Source: Dasypus novemcinctus
Lineage: Eukaryota > Chordata > Mammalia > Cingulata > Dasypodidae
Assembly: GCF_030445035.2 (NCBI RefSeq)
Contig: NC_080688.1
Coordinates: 70,589,449 to 70,653,448 of the forward strand
Reading direction: 5' to 3'
Length of the DNA: 64,000 nt
Part shown: positions 46,514-59,099 of the stretch, one piece after another
Numbering within the stretch: the stretch's first letter is position 1
Layout: each line of letters starts with the position of its first letter
Position numbers and translations under genes: made by a program
Notes under the pieces: model-generated
Databases searched by the model: none
Told to the model about the DNA's origin: nothing
The model's input: the letters and a program-made list of their open reading frames with translations, nothing else

Positions 46514-47734
46514 CTGCAATCAGTAATATGCACTAGTTAAAGGAAAATCACCAGCTGAGCGGAACAAACTACAGTAATTTAAAACAACAGATATTTTTAT
46601 ACTTATTTAGGATTCTATATTTAAAACTGACAAACCAAAGCAGGAAAGAGTAACATCACATCCACTTAATAATTATTACAAGCCAAAGAATTAATATTAA
46701 AGAAACAGTGACAAAATAGCTCATAATTTTAATAAAACTTAAACATAACTTTAAAATACATATTTCACAAGTAGGGCCAATTATTTTAATGTACTAAGTC
46801 CCTTCTAACATCATTCTATTATACTCAAGTATCCTTATTAATATATCCCTAGACGCCTTTAGTAGTTTCTCAATGTAACTTTTAACATTAATTTCCAGCA
46901 ATATTTCAATGTTTATCTCTTTGTTTCCAGACTTCAAAGGAAAAGCTGATAACAAGCATGCTGTTGCTGCAACTTTAACAGCTCTCTGAAATACCTAACA
47001 AGTATCCAAATTAATGGAATTAATCATTGAACACTTTGACTAGTTGCAGGAGATAGGCTATAGACACGTTTAAATACATTGCTTAAAGTTCCAAGTATGT
47101 TAACCTAGTTAAAGCAATAATTTCGAAGAACATAAAGGGATGAGACAATATTCTAACCATAAATTACCTTGAGGATTTTTGAGCAGTCCACAGTTTTCAA
47201 GATTCAGAAGCCAAAGTTCCAATATACTTGAAAACTGATGCTTCTCTAGAACTTGGAGTTAACGTATATGACAGGCACCAGTGACTGAGTTCACCCCAGA
47301 ATGGACCAAGGTGCATTCTGTTCCCACTGCTACTTACAGTAGCAGTTTAAGGGAGAGGCTGAAGTAGAGCTGCTAGCTGTTCCTTCGATTACAGGATAAG
47401 AAACAGCAGGAAGCTTGGGAAATTTTGCTGTTCATTTGCATTTGTTGCTAAAAGGAGCACCTGGTTGCTTATATGATAAACCTAACTAAAAGGCAAAAGT
47501 TTACACAGAAAAAATCTTAGGTAATTTAATGGACTAAAGCAACCCTGCGACATACGTTTTTCTGTACATATTCCCTGGGTTTACTAAACCACAAGAGGTA
47601 CATCATCCAGCAAGGTGTAAGATCCCCCAGAAGAAAGATCTTGTCTCAGTCATTTCTAAATCCACAGAATCTCACAGTGCCTGGCACACAGTAGATACTT
47701 AATAAATATCTGCTCAACTGAATTTAGATAATAC
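46514..47734 (-). other. MBD2: MBD2 intron, 1.2 kb
   Basis: GT-AG intron between the 91 nt and 178 nt coding exons. It contains an L2 3' end at about 47640-47725 in plus orientation (gtgcctggcacacagtagat). Otherwise it is unremarkable. Confidence 0.85.
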
Positions 47735-47825
47735 CTTGAAGACCTTTGGGTAGTTCCATGGTTTTTATAATTTGTTCTGTTACATCTGATGCACTAAGTC
47801 CTTGAAGCCTCTTCTCCCAGAAAAG
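47735..47825 (-). CDS. MBD2: MBD2 coding exon (fourth from the 3' end)
   Basis: A 91 nt exon encoding 30 residues, beginning LFWEKRLQGLSASD and ending MELPKGLQ plus one base of the next Gly codon. The splice acceptor on the minus strand is ttacag at 47826-47831 and the donor is gtatta, complement of 47729-47734. This belongs to the region of MBD2 between the methyl-CpG-binding domain and the coiled coil, which is known to bind the histone deacetylase core of NuRD. The sequence has no frame disruption. The upstream exon of the same transcript lies beyond the window. Confidence 0.96.
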
Positions 47826-48534
47826 CTGTAAGGCAAAACATCACTGTTAATGGATACATTCTTGAAACAAGAAAGTAGCGCATCGATGCTGTTGAATAAT
47901 GAAATTTAAATCATTTTAATAGTTTCCTAATTTCCCCATTTTTCCTTATGATTCTTCAAACACAAATTATTAAAATAAGTCAATTCTTGCAGATGACTTT
48001 ACTCAAAAAAATGCTGTTATTTTATGTGACCTATCTACTAGTTATAGTACTATAGATTTGTCACCATGCTGCATATTATACATGGTATCTTCTAAAGATA
48101 ATTTCTAATTTTTCAAACATTCATTTGGCATGTATTGTAATATTATTTTATTAGGTAAAAGAAAACCAATTCTATTAGGTAATACTCCCTTTTTCCATTA
48201 TCATTAGGGAAAGAGCTACTCCACATGTGGTTTTTTTCAAGACACTGAAGTTTGGCCCTTCAGCATGCTTTCCATTTTTTATGTAAACCTTTCTAAAATG
48301 CCTTACATATGTCTCTGCTTTTTAAATTGGAGGTCCCATTCAAAACTGGCCATCACCAGTATCCCACTCACTGTCACAGGGATTGGTGAGTGTACTGGAA
48401 GGCTCTTCGTGCTCTACGGGGACTAACAAGGTTCACAGTTGCTTATTCAAACGCTATGTGGTCCAGAAAAGTTATACTTTTAAATTTTGTATCCTTTTTA
48501 TACTCCTTTCTGTCTCCTCCCACTTAACTATTGC

Positions 48535-48650
48535 TTCACACTAATGCCATTCAACCATTCAACATATATTTATTGAGTTCCTACTATGTGCTCTGCTTGT
48601 ACTGTGGATGCAGCAGTAAATAAAATAGACATTGTCCTTGTCCTCTAGCC
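48535..48650 (-). mobile_element. L2 LINE 3' end
   Basis: Antisense L2 end: 'ttcaacatatatttattgag', 'ttcctactatgtgctc' and 'gacattgtccttgtcctcta'. Confidence 0.75.
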
Positions 48651-48839
48651 TCCTGTCTTTTCTGTTCTGATTCATATTTACTGCAGGCCAGAAAAATAGA
48701 TAAAGGAATTCCTTAGAACTCTGCACATCTGTCTATAATGCTGAATAACTCTCACACAGTATGTATGGAAAAATACTTGTGTGAATGACTGAAAACAGGA
48801 GTACCAGACTTAGTGTGAGGATCTGAGGAACACACAAAC

Positions 48840-49035
48840 CCAAGGTGAAATCCCAGCTCCAACACCCACTAGATGTGTGACCGTGGGCAAGTCCTAAAAC
48901 CTCCTTGGAAGCCTCAATATAGACTTCTGTGAAATGTGGCAGCATTGTTTATCACAGAAGATTACTGTGGGTATTACAAGGCCATGTATATGTGTGAAGC
49001 ACCTGTTGCACAGTAGACACACTTTATTATATTCC
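48840..49035 (+). mobile_element. MIR SINE
   Basis: 'aaatcccagctccaacaccc', 'gtgtgaccgtgggcaagtcc' and the 'tgaagcacctgttgcacagt' 3' block place this as MIR in sense orientation. Confidence 0.8.
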
Positions 49036-49874
49036 TTTTAGCAAGTTTATCCTCTTTGAAGGCTTTTGGGGGCTTACGTTCTGACTTCTAGATATATGTG
49101 AAGTATCAGGTAGTTGTTCTCTAGATTAATGAGAAGATAAATTACTAATATAACCCTAGTTATGGAGAATAGTACTATGTTGCATAGTAACCTCAAAGCT
49201 GGCACCAAGAGTCAAGATGCAAAAGAATGCTTCACACTCTTCTGAAGACCTTTGTTTTACAGCAACATCTTTTTATACCTTACTACAGATTATATATTAT
49301 CAGTGGAATATGTGGATTTAAACTTTATTTGATCAGGTCAATAATAGGAGGGGACAAATAAATGTGATAAGTGTCCAAAGAAAGCCTGCCTACTTTCTAT
49401 CTCCTCTTTGTTGGAATAAGAATTAGGTTTTGAATATCATAACTATAAGAAAAAAGCAAGGAAAATAGAAGCCAGTTAAATTTCTAATAAAAAAAATATA
49501 TCCACTGGAATCAGTGTCAGATTAGCAAGGGCTTTTATAATAAAACTTACAAAAAATAAATTTACACGCCTAAAAACAAAAGCATGGAAACTATTGTACA
49601 GATACAATTGCTAGTATTTTAAATATAAAAATTTCAATTTCAGATACCATGAAATAATTTTTAGATGCTATCATTTTTATTTCTTAATATATGAATTCCT
49701 TTTAATAAGGAAAAGAATACCAAAAATTAGACCAAAATAAATCTTGAATTGCCTCTAGTCACAATTGATAGCCCTCAACCACAGCTGAAATCACAATATG
49801 ATATATAACCGATGTCCTCTCTACACGACAGGATATAAGGAACCAACATTAGAGAAAGATTTTGTGCAAGTTCC

Positions 49875-49935
49875 ATGTGTGTGTACATGTATTTGCACAC
49901 ACATACACACACACACATAGAGAGAGAGAGAAAAG
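49875..49935. repeat. Compound (TG)n/(CA)n/(GA)n microsatellite
   Basis: A short TG run is followed by about 14 CA-type units with two interruptions, then seven GA units. It is likely polymorphic. Confidence 0.9.
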
Positions 49936-50199
49936 GTGGGGAAGGTGGGGAAGAGAAAGGCCGGAGAAGGAAAGGAGGCTAGTTTGACTGGTCAAGGTCA
50001 CCAATGCTTTCTTCTCCATCCTATCCATTATCACTTAAAGCTAATCATCTTACCTAATTTCAGTGAGAACTGAAATACTCTTCAGATGTCTGTTTACACC
50101 TCATTATGTTCCTAACTCACCTCCATCTTCTCAAATCCCTCCCTGTTTTGTTTGTTGTGTTATTGCTGTTTGGGGTATGGAGTGGGGAGGCAACTCTTT

Positions 50200-50405
50200 G
50201 CATTTTAAAATTTGCAGATAACAGGCATCATGCTAAGTGAAAGAGGCCAGTCTTTTACATGCTATATGATTCCACTTACATGACATTTTGGGGAAAAAAG
50301 GCAAAACTATAAGGATGGTTGCCAGGAGTTACGGGTGGAAGGAAGGTCTGACTACAAAAAGTCAGCATGAGGGAATACTTTTGGGCATTGCAATTAACTA
50401 TTTTT
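50200..50405 (+). mobile_element. L1 LINE fragment
   Basis: Carries 'catgctaagtgaaagaggcc', 'gctatatgattccacttaca' and 'ggttgccaggagttacgggt', the L1 ORF2 C-terminal to 3'UTR transition. Truncated at both ends. Confidence 0.75.
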
Positions 50406-50479
50406 TAATAAGCACAAATTTTTCCAGCTGATATAATTACTTTTCTTTTCTAGACAATTCCTCAAATTAATGACCAATA

Positions 50480-50830
50480 TATACTATGACCATTGCCCCC
50501 ATTCCCCTTTCCATCCTATTTTCCCTAAATTTACTCTAAAGTCAGTCAGTTCCTTTCACCAAATTCAATGACCTTCTCTCATTAGGTTTGGCCAATTAAT
50601 AGCTTTCAATGCTTCTAACTAACCCTTATTTCTTAAAATTTTTACTGGAATTCTATCACTTCCACTATCCTGATTCACCAACTAATTTTCTAGTCCCTAT
50701 TTCTAAATTCCCATTCAGATTTTTCCTAAGGCTTTATATTTCAACAATTGTACTCTTCTTTCTTCTGATCATTAAATGTAGGTATTTCTCACAATTCTGT
50801 ACTTCAGTAGCCATGAGACTGGGCCTTTCC
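50480..50830 (+). mobile_element. L2 LINE ORF2 fragment (RT domain)
   Basis: The stretch 'ttaaatgtaggtatttctca' to 'ctgtacttcag' translates to LNVGISHNSVLQ, a decayed form of the L2 reverse transcriptase VPQGSVLG motif. The upstream part follows the L2 RT order. It is isolated and heavily mutated. Confidence 0.6.
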
Positions 50831-51064
50831 CTAAATCATCTTATAGAATCTACAGAAATTAAAGACCATTATGCTCTTTACGAAGGTCTCCAGGAAAACT
50901 TAGACAAAGGGCAACTACCCCATGAGACAATCAAGAATTGAGGGATATGGTGGCTGTCCATTATATCATATCTGCAGCTCATTTGTTTCTTTACTACATT
51001 TCAGCTATTGAAATCTGACCTTGGGTCAGAGAGCACAAAGGACAAGATTAGTTTGGGTGAGTAT

Positions 51065-51170
51065 GAGTGTGTGTGTGAGGGGGGGTGGGGAAGAGAGAAG
51101 AGAGAGGAGGTGAGAGGGAGGAGGCGAAGGGGAGAGGAAGGAAAGGGGAGAGGAGAGGAGAGAAGACAAG
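51065..51170. repeat. Purine-rich (GA)n low-complexity tract
   Basis: A TG run of about five units is followed by 90 bp of almost pure G and A, with repeats of GGAGAGGA type. It is low-complexity polypurine. Confidence 0.92.
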
Positions 51171-52002
51171 TCTTCCTCTACTAATTTAAAAATTATCCTG
51201 AGCTACTTATTTAGGAACTCGACAAGTTTCTACTAGTTCATTAATCAGGGTTATCTGTACTACTTTCCCAAACAATAACTGAAGACAATAATATTCAAAA
51301 GACGAGTTTCCCTATCTGTGTAAAATGCCTCATTTTAAGATAGGTATATAGTCTTTCCACCACATTTTCACAAACGCTACTGGTTTCATAAATCCTAAGT
51401 CACCCACTAAAAATCTGATTTAACCTTCAAATCCAATGGTTTTCTCAACCTAATCTTGCTGTCTGGTATGAAGCCAAATAATCTAGAAATGTAATATTTA
51501 TAGGAAGGAGGCAGAAATGTAATATTTTGAGAAACTCCCAAAATGTGCTTTCACCTTCATTATAAACCTCTCTTAATTTTCACTAACCAGACACTCCAAG
51601 TACCTCTAATATCATGTTCTTTTTGTCACATTCTAGTATATTAGAAAATTGCATTATTCAGAGTGCCAGGATCTATAAACAAACTGATGGAGAGACACAG
51701 GATCTAAAACCACTAAACTGCCTAAAATATCAGTGACAAGGGAAGTTACATCATTGGAGAAACCATCTTACTAGTAACTGGAATTCATCTCTACTTCTTT
51801 TCTCAGTTCTTTATTTAGTAAGCATATCTATGACATCAACTAGATGTCATATAAGCAAAGTGGCACATACTTTACTGTGTTAGTATCCCAGGTGACAGAC
51901 ATGATGGTCTGTAATAAAAGCTGGTTCTGCAGTGAGATGAACAATCAGATCTGTTTACTAAAAGTAAACCTAACCCATATACAACTATAGTATTTTCTTT
52001 TT

Positions 52003-52045
52003 CTTTCTTTTTTTTAAGATTTATTTTTTTTATTTATTTCTTAAT
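52003..52045 (-). mobile_element. SINE tail remnant
   Basis: T-rich 'ttttttttaagatttatttt' with tttattta repeats is the complement of the A-rich DAS tail (taaataaatcttaaaa). Nothing of the body remains, so this is a severely truncated copy or a deletion product. Confidence 0.5.
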
Positions 52046-52309
52046 TGCTGTGGACTTAACTTGGATGTTGGGGGGTTCATTCAAGTGGCCTTATAAAAGG
52101 TATCAAAGTAGAAAATGAGAAAGAAACAGGAATCGGAACCAACTCCTCACAACCAAATACAAATACACACTCTGTTCTGATGCACTGAGAACTGAGGCTA
52201 ATAACGTTTATTATTATTACCCTCCATCACCCGAAGGTTAACAATATGTGGTCTGAATTTTCATTCTTTTCAGGAAATCAGAACAGGATGATTTACAAGG
52301 AAAAAAGTA

Positions 52310-52645
52310 ATTAGTAATCCAAATTCCACAAATATTCTTTGTGCGCCAACTGTACACTAAGCATTGTAGAGAACATCAAGGATAAACAGCAATCCCTGAC
52401 CACTTAGGCACTTACTTTGGAGGGAAAAAAGCAAACCCCTACAAGGCAGATGGTGATAACCTCAATAATGACCATATAAAATTAACTGCAATTAGGGAGA
52501 ATCTGAGTAGGCTTTTGGGAAGAGGTAGCTCTTGAAAATGTGTAAGAATTTTACAAGCATATAGAGGAGGAAAGACTATTCCAAGCCAAGGAAATAGTTT
52601 AAGCAAAGGAAAGCAGGTAAAACTTAGATAGTAAAGGCCAATATT
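52310..52645 (-). mobile_element. L2 LINE 3' fragment
   Basis: Antisense L2: 'gcgccaactgtacactaagc', then 'ttttgggaagaggtagctct', then the 'ttccaagccaaggaaatagt' block. Ancient and diverged. Confidence 0.65.
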
Positions 52646-53199
52646 TCTGAATGCTTTTATGTACAAGAACAAAGATGGCTTATTTTAAATATATATTTGA
52701 AGGCATCACCCCCAGATATTCTGTTCAGTAGGCCTAGGGTGTGGGAGTTAATTTTATTTTATTTTTTCACAAACACCTTAGGTGACTCTGCTGAAGGTCC
52801 CAGAATCTCAATTTGGGAAAGGCAGTTTTTAGTCTATGTTGAGAGTATAGTTGTGCCCTACAGAGCTGGTATATGGTAATGACAAAGGTCTCCAGGTTTT
52901 ATACATGATTATGCTGGAAGATAACAAATATATTATTCTATCTTTTCCTTCCTTTACAATGAACTAAAGGAAGACATTTGCCTTCCTATTTTTCATTGCT
53001 GGAGGACATATGTTGAAGTTTACTTAAAAGGATATAGAATTGTTTAGATATAAATAGAGGATTTACCCAAAGTTCTGTTTTACCCAGTGAGATTAAGCCC
53101 AATCATATTCTCTTGGTGAAATAGGAGGAAAAGGAAAAAGAGTAAGGAAAAGGAAAAGGAAGAGGAGGACAGCTCCTGTTTCTCACTCATCAAGCCCTT

Positions 53200-53405
53200 G
53201 CCATAGGCCTGGCACTATGCTAAGTACTTTAAATGCAGAAATCGGTTAATCTTTCCTACAACATTTTGGGGAAGATATTACTAATCCCACTTGCAGACAA
53301 AGAAACTGAAGTTTAGAGAGGTTAAGCAATTTACCAAACATTGCACAACTCGTCAGCAGTGCAGCTGGAATTAAACCTCAGGTCAGTGTGATTAAGCAGT
53401 CTTAC
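53200..53405 (-). mobile_element. MIR SINE
   Basis: Antisense MIR: 'ggcctggcactatgctaagt', 'gacaaagaaactgaagttta' and 'gagaggttaagcaatttacc'. It is nearly complete. Confidence 0.85.
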
Positions 53406-54204
53406 TCTTAATAAAACAAGTATTTAAAGAGCATTTAAATGTTTGGCTCTGTATTAAATCAGATAGTACAGGCCTCACACACTTCTGTTCATTAAATCAA
53501 AGACTGATGGAAGACCAGTAAATGCTAAGAAAATTGTTAAGTTACTCTTAATCCATTTGACTACTAATACAAAGTAAGTCATCAAGTGTAGGTAATTTGA
53601 GCCTGTTGCCTGCTTGCTCCTTCCCAGGCAAGATGAAGAGGCCCAGGCTTATAATATATTTTGACTAAAACTGACAAAGACTTTTGACGATAGATATCAA
53701 ATTGCTAATACTCACCTTTCAATAATTTGGGAGTAGTTCATATGACAAAACCAAGGAATTGGTGTGATTATATTCTCTGTAAATTAATTTTCTTAGAACC
53801 CTGTTGCAAATATCAACCATATTAAGTACCAAGTTTTTATTTGATGGCAAGACTAAGATCCCTACTGCAAGAAAACATTTCCAGAAAGTTATACTAACAA
53901 TGAAACAGTAGCACTCATTTTGTAATACAGGAGAGGGGATTATTTACTAAGCATACAGACCTGAAGGCACGTGACTCTGTTTTAGGTTAATTATGCTAAC
54001 ATTTATATCTCACAAACACACTGAAAAATGTCTAGATGAAATTTACCAGCATTATTTTCATCCACCATTTCAACTGGAAAAGTACAGATATGTCTATGTA
54101 ATGTTGTTTTGAAAAACCACTAAACAAAGAGAAACTGATCTTTCATATATACTCATGACCTCAACTAAGTGTCAACTGCAAAGGTAGGGATACTTAATTT
54201 CTGA

Positions 54205-54425
54205 AGAGCAGAGTGTAGGATTTAGGTTTTGGTGTCAGAGAGATCTATGTTCAAACCCTTTCTTTGTCACTTACTAGTTTTGTAAGGTTAACTAACTTAA
54301 CCTCTCTAAACATCAGTTTCCTAACTAATGGAATAGGGCAATAAAAACCATCTCATGGATATGAAAACTTAAAGAGAAGGTTTTATAAATGCTTGAACAT
54401 GTCCAGTACATGGTATCTATTGTTT
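54205..54425 (+). mobile_element. MIR SINE
   Basis: 'gtgtcagagagatctatgtt', 'tttgtcacttactagttttg', 'taacctctctaaacatcagt' and 'ttcctaactaatggaatagg' follow MIR order. Confidence 0.85.
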
Positions 54426-55449
54426 TACTACTTTGTTTCACTCATGGCTTCTAACATACTGCTGATCATACAATAACACCTAAGTTGTTGGTAAATTTAT
54501 TAAATTTCTCAAGAGAAGTAAAAATAATCAAGTCTGAAAGGTAAGTATTAGCAAATTAAGACCCTGAGCAGATGCCCTTCCCTCCCAGTTTTTCAGCTGG
54601 GGTTTTCTTGCTACTACAAATATCTTAAAAACCTTCCTCTTCCCCTTCTCATTTGAGCCAGGTTGTTTCTCCCCTGCACTCAAGAACAGTTGGCAGTATT
54701 CTGGTAAGCGGGATGAGTTATATAATTTACAGGACCCAGTAGAAAACAAAAATGTAAGGCCCCTTGTTCAAAGATTATTAAGTATTTCAAGATGGCAACT
54801 GCAGAGCACTAAATCAGGTAACAGGTCACATGTCCACGAAGCCAGCCTTGGTGGTAAGTATGATAAGTTGGTGGGGGTGGTGGGAAGGAGATCCTTGGGT
54901 TGTTCAGCAGTAGTCAGTGTGATACAATCCCTTCCTGTGAATTTCTTAAACAAGGTGGGTTACAGGAAACAGTCTGGCTGATCCATGCAATAAAAAGAAA
55001 CCTTCCCTTAACTCCTTGTTAAAATAGCCATCATCCAAAGATTTTTCACCCTGGATGTTCTTCATTTGGGGGAACAATGAAAAGGATCGCTGCCACGGCT
55101 CTCCACAGTTGATCAGTATGGGCATGGAAAGTGAGAAGCCCAGCCAAAGAGGAAACCATAATAGGGAAGAATTTTCTGAAACCTAGGGAAGGATCAGAAT
55201 CTTGTTCTATTTAAAACCCAATGGATAACATGGATAGCTTATAATTAAGATTTCCATATAATTTTCTTGTTATTTTTACTCCATCTATTTCCATATTGTG
55301 ATGACAGTAAGCCCTCAGAAAACCTCAAAAGGGCTCTGATCTTGTCTCAAGAACAGAAAGTAGGAATCAGAAAACATAAGACTATACTTCTATTCTGCAG
55401 TGATCATAAAGGGAGGGGGGAAGGGAACCCTAACTAACAGCATAGTCCA

Positions 55450-55685
55450 GAGCAAAGTTTCTTAATCTTGGTATTACTGACATGCTAGGTAATTCTTTGC
55501 GGAAAGGACAATCCTGTACACTGTAAGATGTGTAGCAGCATCCCTGGCTACATCCACTAGCTGCTAGTAGGACTACCAGAGTTGTGACAACCAAAAAATG
55601 TCTCCAGACACTGCCAAATGTCCCCAGGGACAGGGGTGGGAACAGTGGCAGGGCAAAACCTTCTCTATTTGAGACCCATTGGTCC
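55450..55685 (+). mobile_element. hAT-Charlie MITE (MER-type)
   Basis: Same family as 26150: 'agtttcttaatcttggtatt', 'gtagcagcatccctggctac' and 'acaaccaaaaaatgtctcca'. It is non-coding. Confidence 0.8.
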
Positions 55686-55689
55686 AGAG

Positions 55690-56680
55690 AAAGAGAAGGG
55701 GGATAGGAAGATTATAGTGGCAGGAGCCCAGGTCACAAAGCAGAAATAGAAAGACCTCTCTCCATGGCATACACCATCATTGCAGCCAGCTCTTTTCTCC
55801 TTAATTTTTAAAAGTCTCTATCCCAGCTCCTCATTCCTGGGCTTTATAAGAACTGCTATAAGTGGCTTAGACCAGGATGTCTCTGTTTTCACTGCCAGAA
55901 AATTGGGGTGGGAGGGAGCCAGGGTCCAGTCATACCGGTAGGTAAAAAAAAGTAAAAGTGGAGAAAAACATTGAAAATCACTGCATTTCTCGACAGAAAC
56001 ATGTTTATAAATGGCAAAATTATTTTTAATAATTCAGACAAATGTTAGAGTAAATGGTCTTTAATGGGTTGATCTGGTATGCTAGCATCATTTACGATAT
56101 GGTTTCTAGTGGAAAGTATAGAGTTTCAAACAACTGAAACATGGCTTTTTATATCATAACATGAAAGTTAATAAACATCTATATGTACTGATTTTAGAAG
56201 AAACTCTGCTATTTACCATAAGAGCAGTTCAATGAATGACTCTAGGTGTCCAGGTACAGACACAGTAACAAAATAGAACCAGAAAATTTGATCTGGAACA
56301 AAACATAAATTCCATAAATTCTTACTGGTAAATTCTAAATTAAAAGCCCAGAGAAAAAGCACTTCACCAAACTGAGTTACACAAAAACTCAAAACTTATT
56401 TTAGCCCTCCTGAATTGTCTTAAAATGCTTCTTCCTGACCTTTTGAAATTATAATCTCCAGTAGAACAGAAATAAACCAATCATATAGAAGTACAATGAA
56501 ATTTGAACAATGAAAACTAAGTTCATCTAAAACTCTTATGTATCTAAATTCCTATTTCTTATTGTTTATTTTAAATACCATAATCTGCCCAATAGCTTCT
56601 GAGCCAACAAGCATGCAATAATCAGCTCTTCAACTACCTAGAAAAGACTGGAGCTCATGCTCAACATTCCTGAAACTCTT
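55690..56680. other. Intronic stretch, nothing recognised
   Basis: No repeat or exon that I can name. Confidence 0.45.
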
Positions 56681-56689
56681 CAAAACCCC

Positions 56690-57155
56690 CCTCCCACCTC
56701 ACATTTCCTCTCAGCCATCTTTCTCTTCCTTTACTCATCTCCTCTTAGAAGATTACTTATCCTGCTGCCTTTCTAAAATTATCCCTACACCTTACTTTTG
56801 ATCACATCTTCTCCAGATTCCTCTTCATCTTGCCCATCAATTTGCCCAACTTCTCTCACATTTTCCATTCCATCCCCTTTCTTTGGGCTTCTTTCTCTGA
56901 AGTGACAAATACACTCAAACCCTGACAACCTAAAAAATGTTCTTATCTATACTACTGCTCCCTCAAACCATCTCCATCTTCCTCCTTCTACCAGAATAGA
57001 AATTTCTTGGTCTTATTTCCTCATCTTCCTTACTATTATATCAACACTGATCTGGCCAAGATGACCATAAACTTCTAATTACCAAATTCATTTCCTGAGT
57101 CAACCCTCATTTTCCCTATTCCACTGTTATATTTGTTGGTTATCAGGGCACTCAT
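56690..57155 (+). mobile_element. L2 LINE ORF2 fragment
   Basis: A pyrimidine-rich sense strand with 'ccaagatgaccataaacttc' near 57056, corresponding to the L2 RT segment VTNDL, flanked by decayed L2-like sequence. Assigned by overall pattern. No intact frame. Confidence 0.5.
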
Positions 57156-57489
57156 AGAAAGTCTGCCTTTTTATGATGGTTTTCTGTATGTGCCCATATT
57201 CTCTACTACTATTAAACAGTAGATTAAAACTTCTAACAGTAATCATCAAAGAAATGACTAAGCATTTTCTTTTTTTCTAAATGAAAAAATATTTTAAATG
57301 CATGTGGTGTGCTGTCTTTTAAGTATGTGAGGACAAAAGTGTTAATACTTTGTAAAGTAGAAGAACCAAAAGGTACCTTAAAATCACATAAGTTTAGGAG
57401 TTTTAATCTGTACATTTTTTCATCTGTCCATGATGCTAGCTAGCCATAGAGTTGGACTCAAATATTTAAGGAACGTAAGTAGAGGACAT

Positions 57490-57660
57490 AAAGAGGAGTA
57501 GGAAGAGCACTGGTTTGGAAGCTAAAGGCTTCAGTTCTGACTTAATCATTAAGTATTAATAGATATGCAAGTCAATGGATGCATATTCACTAGCAAAATA
57601 GAAATACTAATAACTGCCATATCTATCTCAAAAAGTTATCAAAACACTGATATATATGCA
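57490..57660 (+). mobile_element. MIR SINE, diverged
   Basis: 'aggaagagcactggtttgga' and 'ggcttcagttctgacttaat' match the MIR head. The 3' part is poorly preserved. Confidence 0.5.
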
Positions 57661-57839
57661 AAACTTCTTTGAAAATATAATTTTATTGAATTTCTCAGAA
57701 TATTTTCTATTATTAGATTTCATAAATTCAATAAATATCCTTTTCACTTTTGTAAGGTTTTTACCAAGTCTAATCAAAGAACAACAGGTCTTGTCACATA
57801 CTTGTAGACTAAAGCAAAGCCCCAAAAATATGCACTGTA

Positions 57840-57945
57840 CATCACTGATTTATGAAAAGCTAAATATGCAAGACACTGGATTAGGCTATACAGATGAACA
57901 ATGTTTTCTGCCCAGAAAGAATTCACTGTCTAGTTGATAAACTGA
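57840..57945 (-). mobile_element. L2 LINE 3' scrap
   Basis: 'gcaagacactggattaggct' and 'agaaagaattcactgtctag' are the antisense L2/MIR shared 3' end. Confidence 0.55.
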
Positions 57946-58391
57946 TCTCTTTCAAATTAACCCCATATGATGTCTGAATTGTCTAGTCATGGCCAGCAAA
58001 GCAACTTACTTTAAATACCATGGTCTGCCAACACCAAAAGTTAAACATAAGTTCCTCCCTTATTTTGTTAGGGTAGCCTAGGAAAAAGGGCTAGATAATG
58101 ACAAGAAAAGTATTTTGATAATCAAGGAAAAATTTGATTCATATGGCTATGAAAACTACAACGTGATCTCCTGTTAAGGTAAAAGACAACACACAGTAAT
58201 TTGAGCTGAAGAGGATGGAAGAATGAAGCAAAATGCAAAAATTAGGGTTGATGATGATGGAGAGGCAGTAACCATTTACTGTAGCTATTTGAATACTTCC
58301 TAACTAGATAGAGTAGACATGTAATACTTGTCGAATGCTTCAAAAGGCAAGTTCATCCTAAGATGACCAAGGATTAAGAGAGTTCATTCAG

Positions 58392-58771
58392 GAAAGCAGA
58401 TGTGGCTCAACTAGTTGGGTGCCTGCCTAACACATGGGAGGTCCCGGGTTCAGGTTCCAGTGTTTCCTAAGACGAGCAGACACTGCTCTGCTGCAACAAG
58501 CCAAATGCTACCCCTGCTGCAACAAGCTAGATGCTGCCCCCACCACAATAAGCAAATGCCACAAGCCTACAACGCTGCAGCCTGCAGGGAGCAGATGTGG
58601 CTCACGCCATTGGGCACTCGCCTCTCATGAGGGAGGTCCCAGATTCAGATCCCAGTGCCTCCTGGAGAAGGCGAGCAAACAGTGAGCAGACAGAAGAGAG
58701 AACCATCTGGGGGAGGGAGAAGATAAATAAAGAAAAATAAAGTAAATAAATAAATCTTTAAAAAAGAGTGC
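58392..58771 (+). mobile_element. Dimeric DAS-type SINE
   Basis: Two tRNA-Ala-like heads occur in one insertion: 'agcagatgtggctcaactag' near 58397 with B box gggttcaggttcc, and 'agcagatgtggctcacgcca' near 58592 with B box agattcagatccc. They are joined by a linker with repeats of 'ctgcaacaagc'. A single A-rich tail ((taaa)n then aaaaaa) ends at about 58766. The duplication tcattcag lies at 58384-58391 and 58772-58779. One tail and one duplication indicate retrotransposition of the dimer as a unit. Confidence 0.85.
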
Positions 58772-58859
58772 TCATTCAGTGTACCTAAGAAATGTTTCAT
58801 TTGCTATTCCCACAGAAAACATAATAACAATTTTCTTATTAGTCCATATGCCCACATGG

Positions 58860-59045
58860 ATGTGCTTTCACTGCTATTCTCTTATTTATCACATTTTCAG
58901 CACACCTGGAATTATTTGTTCAGTGTTATTTTCCTTATTAGATTGAAAGTTTTACAAGAACAAGGAGTATGTCTAACCTCTTTGTTTACTCAGAGCCTGC
59001 AGTACAGCCAGCAGTATAAGCTGTTCAATAAATCAATGATTTCAA
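58860..59045 (+). mobile_element. L2 LINE 3' end
   Basis: Sense L2 end: 'acaaggagtatgtctaacct', 'gagcctgcagtacagccagc' and 'gttcaataaatcaatga'. Confidence 0.75.
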
Positions 59046-59099
59046 AACCCACTCAACAGATTGAAAATATCGTTAGCTGTACATGACAAGAGACGCCCT

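Noticed and set aside
41397..47825. MBD3 as the gene identity
   Set aside because: MBD3 ends with a long acidic Glu tract. Here the C-terminus is MDIEMDSGDEA and the LSAVASALHTSSAPITGQ stretch is MBD2-specific as I know it.
58440..58570. CRISPR-like spaced repeats (ctgcaacaagc units)
   Set aside because: Only three imperfect units inside a SINE linker, in a mammalian genome.
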